Shown one piece after another: positions 9,213 through 15,124 of a DNA stretch of 64,000 bases (positions within the stretch are counted from its first letter, which is position 1; each line of letters begins with the position of its first letter). A model generated the notes under the pieces. It was not told the DNA's origin. It ran no database searches and saw nothing but the letters and a program-made list of their open reading frames with translations. Source of the DNA: Hyphomonadaceae bacterium (GTDB lineage Bacteria; Pseudomonadota; Alphaproteobacteria; Caulobacterales; Aquidulcibacteraceae). Location of the stretch: NCBI GenBank assembly GCA_016791445.1, contig JAEUMP010000016.1, forward strand, positions 186,001 to 250,000, given 5' to 3'. The position numbers and the translations under genes are program-made.

Positions 9213-9479
9213 TCATGCGCTTGCTTGCTCGCGGGCCGGCTTTCGCGGCTCGCTCGACGAGCGACGCGGCGCTGAGACCTGGGTGCTGAAATACGCGTCG
9301 AGATGACTTTTCCGATACATGGCGCGATCGGCAACGTGCGTGCAAAGCGGCCCCGTACCTTCGTGGAATTTGCGCGCCAGCGTCTGCGGTGCGGTCTCTA
9401 GTCCCAATTCCGTGAGATAGCGCGCCGCTTCCTTGCGCGAATAAAGCGGATCATGCGGTTCTGCGATGTTCTCGAACAT
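9213..9479 (-). CDS. Small HTH/excisionase-like DNA-binding protein
   Basis: This 88-residue protein starts at ATG 9479 (MFENIAEPHDPLYSRKEAARYL). The segment YSRKEAARYLTELGLETAPQTLARK is typical of HTH_17/excisionase-like domains found in integrative elements. The following HVADRAMYRKSHLDAYF resembles the wing and closing helix of the same fold. The C-terminus is Ser/Arg/Pro-rich and probably disordered. An in-frame GTG ten codons upstream would add MGNAGAERT, but the ATG gives the usual family length. Together with the AlpA-like gene and the relaxase it forms a mobility-control module. The exact target is unknown. Confidence 0.7.
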   Translation of the reverse strand: MFENIAEPHDPLYSRKEAARYLTELGLETAPQTLARKFHEGTGPLCTHVADRAMYRKSHLDAYFSTQVSAPRRSSSEPRKPAREQASA

Positions 9480-9606
9480 GGTGCGTTCTGCTCCTGCGTT
9501 CCCCACAACTTATCCACAAGCTCAGGACGCAATGGCGCGCGGTCAAGGTCGTGATGGGCACCGGAGACAACGGGAAACAACTGGGACACACACGGCAACG
9601 TCGGGC

Positions 9607-9627
9607 AACACGGTGCGACGCTGTTCG
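9607..9627. repeat. Copy 2 of the 21-bp AACACGGTG repeat
   Basis: This copy is about 85% identical to 9002-9022. Similar GGCAAC/GGGCAACAC words stand just before it (about 9590-9610), which gives the segment an iteron-like look. No replication gene is present here to support an origin. Confidence 0.4.
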
Positions 9628-9643
9628 CCATCATTTCGATGGC

Positions 9644-9886
9644 TCATTTCTTCAGTCGGACTCCCGCGCCGCCATCTGCCTTCGACTTTGGATCGAGAAA
9701 GACGATGCCGGAATCTTCAAGCGCGCGCCGGACGGCGTCCACGTTTGCGGACGTGCTTGCTTCAGGCCCGCGTGTGCCTTCCATGCGCTTGATCGTCTGC
9801 ACGGATAGCTTCGTCGCGTCCGCAAGTTGCTTTTGGCTCCAATCCAGGAGACCGCGTGCCGCCCGAATTTGTCCCGCAGTCAACAA
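9644..9886 (-). CDS. XRE-family HTH repressor
   Basis: This 80-residue protein is a single Cro/CI-type HTH. MLTAGQIRAARGLLDWSQKQLADATKLSVQTIKRME has the QIRAAR..L.WSQ..LA pattern with a recognition helix around residues 27-37. The C-terminal part (VDAVRRALEDSGIVFLD) is the usual short cap of this subfamily. It starts at a TTG codon (9886, with a second TTG directly after). An AAAGGTGA Shine-Dalgarno stands about 3-4 bases upstream, so either TTG is possible. It is divergent from the four-gene operon starting at 9978, with 91 bases between them full of repeats, so it is the likely regulator of that operon and of itself. Confidence 0.8.
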   Translation of the reverse strand: MLTAGQIRAARGLLDWSQKQLADATKLSVQTIKRMEGTRGPEASTSANVDAVRRALEDSGIVFLDPKSKADGGAGVRLKK

Positions 9887-9911
9887 AAGTCACCTTTGGT
9901 ACAACAAGTCA

Positions 9912-9930
9912 CTTTTCGTTTGACGAAAAG
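9912..9930. promoter_or_regulatory. Dyad operator candidate between the XRE gene and the divergent operon
   Basis: CTTTTCGT-TTG-ACGAAAAG is a perfect 8-base inverted repeat with a 3-base centre. It lies midway in the 91-bp divergent promoter region. Three related GTCACYTTT words surround it: GTCACCTTT at about 9889-9897, GTCACTTTT at about 9908-9916, and the inverted AAAAGGTGAC at about 9943-9952. Such sites are usual for XRE dimers; binding is inferred. Confidence 0.55.
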
Positions 9931-9977
9931 CGCCTCATGGCCTAAAAGGTGACATCTGTAGCTTAAGGCACACCTAA

Positions 9978-10475
9978 ATGTCTCGACGCCCAATTGCGGC
10001 GGCGCCAGCGGACGCGCGCCCCGACGGTCCATCCCGGCGGGCACTTCTTGGCGGAGCGGCAGTCGCACCCTTGATCTTGGAAGGGTCGACGTCAGATGCC
10101 GACCAATCGGTCGTCGCGTGCGAGAACTGGCTCGCTCTTCGCGCGGAGCACGATCGTTTGGCCCGTCGATGGTCAAGATTGGAAGCCAAGCTCGCGCGCG
10201 AGCACAACTATCTGAAACTGTCCCGGCGCCAACAGCGGGCGTTGCCCGAGGCGCGAGAACTCGACGACATCGACGATCAATTGGAAGAGTTGCACGACCA
10301 GCAGAAGACGTTGTTGGCGGTTCTGCCGACGCTCGCTGCCACCAGCGCGCTTGGCCTAGCCGGAAAGCTCGCGGTGGCAGCCTTCGAAGTATGCCCCGAA
10401 GAGAATGAGGAAGCTCATCACCTGATTGCATCGATCCTACGCGATCTCAAAGCCATCACGCCTGCCACCGCATGA
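9978..10475 (+). CDS. Unrecognised Tat-signal-like coiled-coil protein, first paralogue
   Basis: I do not recognise this 165-residue protein. The N-terminus has a twin-arginine-like signal: S19-R20-R21-A-L-L followed by a small-residue hydrophobic stretch (GGAAVAPLIL). A charged helical middle follows (about residues 50-112, LRAEHDRLARRWSRLEAKL...DDIDDQLEELHDQQ), then a Leu/Ala-rich segment with GLAGKLAV (127-133) and a C-terminal ...EEAHHLIASILRDL. The protein at 10741-11259 repeats the same plan, so the two arose by duplication. It is the first gene of an operon whose members overlap by four bases. Its upstream region carries XRE-type operator sequence. If the signal works, a folded protein would be exported to the periplasm. 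Confidence 0.75.
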   Translation: MSRRPIAAAPADARPDGPSRRALLGGAAVAPLILEGSTSDADQSVVACENWLALRAEHDRLARRWSRLEAKLAREHNYLKLSRRQQRALPEARELDDIDDQLEELHDQQKTLLAVLPTLAATSALGLAGKLAVAAFEVCPEENEEAHHLIASILRDLKAITPATA

Positions 10476-10744
10476 TGTCGTTGCTTGCCTTGGTTCTGGT
10501 GCTGCTCTGCGTAGGTGCGCTGCTCCATGTTGCGTGGTTGCTGGCGTTGGCGCTGATGGTCTGGGTGCCATCCGGCTACGTCGGGATTCTTTGCGGTTGG
10601 TACGCCGCCCAGCTCTTGGAGAGCACGTCCGCCGGCGTCGCCGTGGCGGTGGCAGTTGCCGCCCTGACTCGCTTCGCAATTCTCAGGTTCGCCGCATGCC
10701 TATTTCCTCTTCGCTTGATCGCAATTGTCGCGAGCGAGGTATGA
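10472..10744 (+). CDS. Small hydrophobic membrane protein of the coupled operon
   Basis: The predicted 90-residue protein is mostly hydrophobic, with about three possible membrane segments (LLALVLVLLCVGALLHVAWLL; ALMVWVPSGYVGILCGWYAAQLL; VAVAVAVAALTRFAILRFAACLF). It matches no family I know. Its ATG overlaps the stop of the preceding gene (ATGA) and its TGA overlaps the ATG of the next, which makes translation coupling likely and supports this frame as real. It may anchor the neighbouring exported coiled-coil proteins; that is inference from context. Confidence 0.6.
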   Translation: MMSLLALVLVLLCVGALLHVAWLLALALMVWVPSGYVGILCGWYAAQLLESTSAGVAVAVAVAALTRFAILRFAACLFPLRLIAIVASEV

Positions 10745-11259
10745 CGGCTCGCGCCCCTTCCCGTCTGTCGCGGCGCGGATTGATCGCCGGAGCAGCCGTC
10801 GCGCCATTGCTCGGCGCTGCCGTCACGCCTCCGGAAAAACGAGGCACCTCCTCACAGGATTGCTCGACGTCGGCAGCTAGCTCTGACGATCCGGTGGTCG
10901 AACTAGCCAACCATTGTCTAGCGCTTCATCGTGAGAACGAGCGCCTGCACCGGCGCTATGGAACGGTCGAAGAATGGCTCGCTGACAATTACGGCTGGTT
11001 CAAGCTGACAGATTCACAGCAGCGCACGCTCCCTGCTGGCCGCAAGCTGCACGACATTGAAGAGCGGTTCGCGGTGCTCGCCAAGGAGCGTCCCCGAGCA
11101 ATGCGAAAGCTACGCCGCGTTCACTCAACGAGTATTGATGGTGCGATTGGCAAGCTCGCTGTCGTTGCTGCCGCGATCGCACCGGATGAATTTCCGAGCG
11201 CTCACCGGCTGCTCAAGGCGACAATCAACGATCTGAGGCTGCTGCGGCACAGGTCATGA
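10741..11259 (+). CDS. Unrecognised Tat-signal-like coiled-coil protein, second paralogue
   Basis: This 172-residue protein is a diverged duplicate of the one at 9978-10475. Shared blocks are SRR (10-12) plus GLIAGAAVAPLLG, ALHRENERLHRRYGTVEEWLADNYGWFKLTDSQQRTLPAGRKLHDIEERF (matching LALRAEHDRLARRW...YLKLSRRQQRALPEARELDDIDDQ), GKLAV (137-141), and the C-terminal AHRLLKATINDLRLL. ATG 10741 was chosen because it overlaps the upstream stop as ATGA and places the signal at the N-terminus. An ATG at 10696 in the same frame would add 15 residues but would overlap the upstream gene by 49 bases. The function is unknown. The pair may form a heteromeric envelope complex. Confidence 0.7.
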   Translation: MTARAPSRLSRRGLIAGAAVAPLLGAAVTPPEKRGTSSQDCSTSAASSDDPVVELANHCLALHRENERLHRRYGTVEEWLADNYGWFKLTDSQQRTLPAGRKLHDIEERFAVLAKERPRAMRKLRRVHSTSIDGAIGKLAVVAAAIAPDEFPSAHRLLKATINDLRLLRHRS

Positions 11260-11600
11260 CGTCTCCGCGCTCGCGAGCGCCCCGATGGGGCGCGTTGACA
11301 TTTGCCGTCTCCGGTACGCTCGGCTGCGCGCGGACCACGGCGCCAAATGAACTGACAGTCGCTATCGCTTCTCCGCTCAACCGGCCGAGCGCCCCTCAAC
11401 GCATTGCATGGGTTGTCTGTGTCGCACGCGATCAAGCGTTGGCGTCCGCATCTGCCCTTCGCGCCGGCGATCACGTTCACATCGAAGGTCACATCGAACC
11501 GCGCCGACGCAGAATCGGCAAGGTCGAGTTTTACTCAGTTGCCTTCATCGCGAAGACGATCGAACGCATTTCTGCGAATGGCGGCTGCACAGACGGTTGA
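11256..11600 (+). CDS. SSB-like OB-fold protein, last gene of the coupled operon
   Basis: This 114-residue protein resembles a short, divergent single-stranded DNA-binding protein. ALTFAVSGTLG (13-23) fits the first strand and turn of SSB, ELTVAIAS (32-39) the second, IAWVVCVARDQALASASALRAGDHVHIEGHI (50-80) the W..V......A..L..GD.V.VEG core, and FYSVAFIAKTIERI the last strand. The acidic SSB tail is missing and the C-terminus is short. Its ATG overlaps the preceding TGA (ATGA), so it belongs to the operon of the two coiled-coil paralogues. SSB-like proteins are common on mobile elements. Binding to DNA, RNA or protein is untested, and the assignment rests on pattern only. Confidence 0.6.
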   Translation: MTSPRSRAPRWGALTFAVSGTLGCARTTAPNELTVAIASPLNRPSAPQRIAWVVCVARDQALASASALRAGDHVHIEGHIEPRRRRIGKVEFYSVAFIAKTIERISANGGCTDG

Positions 11601-11778
11601 TGCCACCGCGCTCGCGCGCCTCAAGGGCAAGCGCTGACACGCCGCGCTTCGCGCGTCCCTTGACCCGCGCTGCGCGCGTTGGCCGAGCTGCAGGCGTCGG
11701 GCCGCGGGGCGTCCCGAACAAACGTCCACGCGCCTGGCCGGCGGCGTCGACCACGGGGCAAGACGTAGCTTAGGTCGC

Positions 11779-11828
11779 CTGTATCCCAATAGCGGCCATT
11801 CCCGCTTCAGCGCCGCAAAGCAGACGTT
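11779..11828. repeat. Dispersed imperfect repeat (CTGTATCCCA), copy 1
   Basis: This stretch begins CTGTATCCCAATAGCGG and matches 14831-14880 (CTGTATCCCAGAAGCGG) at roughly two thirds of 50 positions. Shared words are CTGTATCCCA, AGCGG, CATT and GCCGCA. Both copies are intergenic. Confidence 0.4.
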
Positions 11829-11881
11829 GCGCCTGCTAAGCGCCGTCGACGGAAATTCCACGATCGCGTCCGTGACGCAAA

Positions 11882-12121
11882 TCAGACTTTGCCTCTCGCG
11901 ATCGGCTGCGCCCGAGGGGAAAACCAGCCCGACCCAATGATGACACTGCCGATGGCCACTCCCCAAACGCCGATGGCGCCAAGCCCCGGCGCGGCGAAGA
12001 ATCCAACCACAGCGAGAGCGAGGCGCCATCTTGAGAATACACGCGCCGATAGCGCCGAGATCGAAACCAGGATCCACGCCAACGCAAAGGTCGAAAAATG
12101 CGCCGATCGCGCCAAAGTCAA
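11882..12121 (-). CDS. Doubtful small membrane protein
   Basis: The 79-residue translation has two hydrophobic segments (FSTFALAWILVSISAL and LALAVVGFFAAPGLGAIGVWGVAIGSVII), which is more membrane-like than a random frame in GC-rich DNA. The start would be TTG with no good Shine-Dalgarno at the right distance, and no family is recognised. It is reported as possible only. Confidence 0.3.
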   Translation of the reverse strand: MTLARSAHFSTFALAWILVSISALSARVFSRWRLALAVVGFFAAPGLGAIGVWGVAIGSVIIGSGWFSPRAQPIARGKV

Positions 12122-12300
12122 CCTTGGTCAGACCTGGGGCATCCTCCAATGGTCAAGCGCGCGGCGATTGGAGGTCGCGAGATCGTGGACGACGAAGATC
12201 TGCGTCCATTCTGTCGCGAATAGAGCCATCCCGCCCAGCGGCTGTCGACGACGATATGACCCACGCTTGCGCGGCGCGCCTCAGCTGTTAGGTTCGCGAT

Positions 12301-12729
12301 ATGCGCTCGACGATTTTTGTTATCGCTGCGGCACTTGCTTTCAGCCTAAGCGGCATCGCCCTCGCCTGTTCGTGCCGTCCTCTCGCGGACGCGGCAGAGC
12401 ATGCGGCCAATAGCGACGCTATTTTTCGCGGCAGCGTCATCGCAAGCATCCCAGATCCTGCCCGTCCGGACTTCTTTTCCATCACCACGTTCCAAATCAT
12501 CGCGCCCTTGAAGTGGCCGTCGGGATGGGACGCACCGCCGGAAACGATTGAAGTGCGTCATGCATCTGCGCAAAACGGACCTCATTGTGCGATCTGGTAT
12601 GAGCCCGCAACAACGGCGCTCGTCGTCGCGCGGGTCGGACAGGATCGGTTGCTGCATACCAGTTCGTGCGACGCACCGCGCTGGCCTGAAGCGGATTATC
12701 GCGCCGCACTCCATCTGGCGGCCAATTAG
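12301..12729 (+). CDS. Exported TIMP/NTR-like domain protein
   Basis: The protein has 142 residues. A signal peptide (MRSTIFVIAAALAFSLSGIALA) ends directly before C23-S24-C25. A mature protein starting CxC, followed by an AD-x-IFRG-x-V motif (SDAIFRGSVI), is the hallmark of bacterial TIMP-like (NTR-fold) proteins, usually annotated as tissue inhibitor of metalloproteinase family. Further cysteines (GPHCAIW, TSSCDAP) could pair with the N-terminal ones, as in the family. Bacterial members have no settled role; metalloprotease inhibition is known only for animal TIMPs. It is the first of three consecutive genes for exported proteins on the same strand. Confidence 0.7.
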   Translation: MRSTIFVIAAALAFSLSGIALACSCRPLADAAEHAANSDAIFRGSVIASIPDPARPDFFSITTFQIIAPLKWPSGWDAPPETIEVRHASAQNGPHCAIWYEPATTALVVARVGQDRLLHTSSCDAPRWPEADYRAALHLAAN

Positions 12730-12863
12730 ACAGCGCCGGGCTACTTCATGGGACACGCCTGACCCTCGCGAACAGCGCGTCCATTGAGCGCGTCGTTCCT
12801 CTCTGACCACCACATTGACGCCACAAGAGTGATTTCGAGTTCGCTCCAGATGCAGGATGCGCC

Positions 12864-13703
12864 ATGTTTAAAGGATGGCTTTGCGGGATCATTGTCTGCG
12901 TGGCGCTTGCTGCGCCCGCGGAAGCGCAGACGTTGGAGCCCGCGCGACTGCCTGGCCTATGCTTAACCATCACTGGGGAAGGCTCAGTCAGCCGTCCTTG
13001 TGATAAATCGCCAGGGCAAACCTTCGAGCTTCCAGGCGACGCGCCGGGGCCGATCCGCTTCGGAGACTTATGCCTGGCCCCACGTGGAAACGCCAACCAT
13101 TACCCGCAACTCTTTCCCGAGACCTGTGATGGCTCTCCTGCGCAGACATGGACGATCTCCGCCGGTGGCGCAGTGCGCAATGGCGACGGCCGTTGTCTGT
13201 CATTGCTCGGGCTTTCCGCGATTAGCGGCACGCGTATCTATGCCAGCGTTTGCCCCACGCGCGTTGAGCCGCAGGCGTGGGTGGCTAAGCCCGTCGATCA
13301 GGAGATTTATGACCAGGTCTCCGGCCGATTGCGCTGGCGCGCGCGACCTGAGCTTTGCCTCTCGTATATCGGCGATGGTTCGTACATCGGCCTCGAACCA
13401 TGCGGCGAAAACCTGCGCAGCGAACAAGTGTTCGCGTTCGATCGCGGCGACCCGGGCCAGTTTCGCGGCTTTGGCGGCACTTGTCTCACCAGCAGTGCGA
13501 TGACGCAAAGCATCGTGTTGCGCCGTTGCGCCGTCTCACCAACGACTACATGGATGTTGCAAGACCACAGCCTGCTTTCGAACGGCGAGGCGCGATGCGC
13601 CGCACCGATGTTGGAAGACGAACGCTGGGTCGTGCGCATCAGCCGCTGCGCGGCGACGATCGAGCAAAGCTGGACGTTCGAGCCCGCAATCGCCACGCAC
13701 TGA
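12864..13703 (+). CDS. Exported cysteine-rich protein with ricin-type beta-trefoil look
   Basis: The protein has 279 residues with a clear signal peptide (residues 1-22, cleavage near AEA-QT). The mature part contains repeated blocks with the spacing of ricin B-type beta-trefoil lectins: L-C-L near the block start and Q-x-W/F at its end (GLCLTITG...GQTFEL, DLCLAPRG...AQTWTI, RCLSLLG, ELCLSYIG...EQVFAF, TCLTSSA...TTTWML, RCAAPM...EQSWTF). Six such half-repeats suggest two trefoils. A carbohydrate-binding secreted protein is the best reading; the ligand is unknown. It is flanked by two other exported proteins. Confidence 0.65.
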   Translation: MFKGWLCGIIVCVALAAPAEAQTLEPARLPGLCLTITGEGSVSRPCDKSPGQTFELPGDAPGPIRFGDLCLAPRGNANHYPQLFPETCDGSPAQTWTISAGGAVRNGDGRCLSLLGLSAISGTRIYASVCPTRVEPQAWVAKPVDQEIYDQVSGRLRWRARPELCLSYIGDGSYIGLEPCGENLRSEQVFAFDRGDPGQFRGFGGTCLTSSAMTQSIVLRRCAVSPTTTWMLQDHSLLSNGEARCAAPMLEDERWVVRISRCAATIEQSWTFEPAIATH

Positions 13704-13753
13704 ACGCGCCGGCTCTGTAGACAGAACCAGCTCCAAGGTTATTCTCACGCCCA

Positions 13754-14782
13754 GTGTCCTATAGTGTGATCCGCCTTGCTTGTGCTGTCGCCTTGATCGC
13801 CAATACTTGGAGCGAGGGCAGCGTTGCCTATGCCGACGCTCGCCAGTGGCGTGAAACCCGACGTCTTTGCCCCGCCCTTCGCGACGTTGATTTCGCACGC
13901 CTGAACTCAGACGCTGGCGATGACTGGCGCAGCGAAGTGCGCCGAATGCTGCGCGCAAACGCCAGTCCACAGCTTGGCGACGCCGACCTCGTACTGCGCT
14001 TTCACGCGCCACCGGGGTTCGGAGGAACCAGTTCGACTTGGACAACGGCGCGACGGGTCGCTGGAGCATGGCGCGTACAGCGCGAAGACCGCCCGCTGAC
14101 GTCGGCCGGACCACCCCCATACGATCCCTTCCGGATAGACATGCGCTCAAGCCGCCCGCGCTCACCCATCATCGTGCGCGAGGGACCGCTCGATCCTGCC
14201 TACACGGAAGTACTCGAAGACGCCCTCTCGGATCCCTGCCTCGATCGCGAACCCGACGCGGCGCCGGCGGCGCTGCCGCTTCGCGGCGGCGATCTCGACA
14301 TCTGCATGGATGGCGCGTCATTCTTTCTGCAGATCGAGCATGCGGCGCGAGTACGCACGTTCGTGCATGTCTGCGAGCCGCGTTGGCGCGCAGGTGAGAT
14401 CATGCGCATCCTCGAATCGGCGCCCACCATCGCGGAGCAGAGCACGGTTTCCAACGCGCTCACCCCCCTCATTTTGGTTGATGCGGAAGGGCGAAACGTC
14501 CCCGAGGCCGAAGCACCGCAGCCGATCACGCTTAGCATCACTGGTGCTCTCGGTGTTCGCGCCGTGCGGTTGAAAATCAACGGCGACAATGTCTACGACG
14601 CTGTCCCTCCAGGCTTGCCGACCTGGACGATATGGCAGCCGATCGGCGAACCGGCGCCGACCTACCGCGTTTCCGTCGCGGGTTGCACGACATCAGTGGA
14701 CGGCGCTCTTCCCGCATCCGGCGGCGCAATTCACATTAGGGTCACCGGCTGTCGGCTTCAGTTGAGCGAAACAACGAACTGA
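13754..14782 (+). CDS. Exported protein of unknown function
   Basis: This 342-residue protein begins at GTG 13754 with a hydrophobic signal segment (VIRLACAVALIANTW). The rest is soluble with few cysteines and no motif I recognise. The C-terminal third (PQPITLSITGALGVRAVRLKINGDNVYDAVPPGLPTWTIW) looks beta-rich, like a small immunoglobulin-like or carbohydrate-binding domain, but this is an impression only. It is the last of three co-oriented genes for exported proteins. Confidence 0.6.
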   Translation: MSYSVIRLACAVALIANTWSEGSVAYADARQWRETRRLCPALRDVDFARLNSDAGDDWRSEVRRMLRANASPQLGDADLVLRFHAPPGFGGTSSTWTTARRVAGAWRVQREDRPLTSAGPPPYDPFRIDMRSSRPRSPIIVREGPLDPAYTEVLEDALSDPCLDREPDAAPAALPLRGGDLDICMDGASFFLQIEHAARVRTFVHVCEPRWRAGEIMRILESAPTIAEQSTVSNALTPLILVDAEGRNVPEAEAPQPITLSITGALGVRAVRLKINGDNVYDAVPPGLPTWTIWQPIGEPAPTYRVSVAGCTTSVDGALPASGGAIHIRVTGCRLQLSETTN

Positions 14783-14830
14783 CCGGGACTCACGCGGAAA
14801 ATCCCGCGCCGATCTATTCGCTTCGCGACG

Positions 14831-14881
14831 CTGTATCCCAGAAGCGGTCATTGGCGCGTTGGTGCCGCATAACGGACGCTA
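14831..14881. repeat. Dispersed imperfect repeat (CTGTATCCCA), copy 2
   Basis: This is the partner of 11779-11828; it starts CTGTATCCCAGAAGCGGTC. It lies between the last exported-protein gene and the nrdJ promoter. Confidence 0.4.
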
Positions 14882-14989
14882 GTCCCGACAAACGCCGGGT
14901 ACATCTCGCCGGTAGGGGTCGTACTAGCGTTGATCCACCGGGCTTCTCTAGGCAGAGGTGCGGCGAAAACCCGCTGCGCGTTTGCTTGA

Positions 14990-15003
14990 TTGATTCAAAT
15001 CAA
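14990..15003 (+). promoter_or_regulatory. FNR/DNR-type box upstream of nrdJ
   Basis: TTGAT-TCAA-ATCAA is a perfect match to the FNR-family consensus TTGAT-N4-ATCAA. Activation from position -41.5 would start transcription near 15038. That rules out the ATG at 15011 and leaves a leader of about 87 bases before the start at 15125. Confidence 0.75.
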
Positions 15004-15124
15004 ACGCAGGATGAACATTCGCCAAGAAGCGCGCTGTGTTGTCGCTGATGCGTGCAATTTACCACTGCCTTACCTTCGACTCATGGAGACTGGCCGGCGT
15101 AGATCAAAAAGTGGAGCACATGCC

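Larger units (their letters stand above)
11601..12300. other. 700-bp intergenic region with a dispersed repeat and one doubtful ORF
   Basis: No convincing gene lies here. The stretch carries one copy of the CTGTATCCCA repeat (11779-11828) and a doubtful minus-strand membrane ORF (11882-12121), listed separately. Other open frames are Arg/Pro/Ala-rich shadows. It separates the SSB-like operon from the three exported proteins and may be decayed sequence. Confidence 0.5.
14783..15124. other. nrdJ leader region with a dispersed repeat and an FNR-type box
   Basis: This 342-bp stretch has no gene. It holds the second CTGTATCCCA repeat (14831-14881) and a perfect FNR-type box (14990-15003). I looked for a cobalamin riboswitch because nrdJ makes a B12-dependent enzyme, but saw no B12-box-like core. 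Confidence 0.6.

Noticed and set aside
8958..9275. A 105-codon plus-strand frame over the palindrome region
   Set aside because: It starts at a GTG inside the 8948-8965 dyad, has no Shine-Dalgarno and no family; part of it simply reads through the palindrome.
14783..15124. Cobalamin riboswitch before nrdJ
   Set aside because: I looked for the B12-box-like core and the usual conserved stems and saw none; the FNR-type box explains regulation better.
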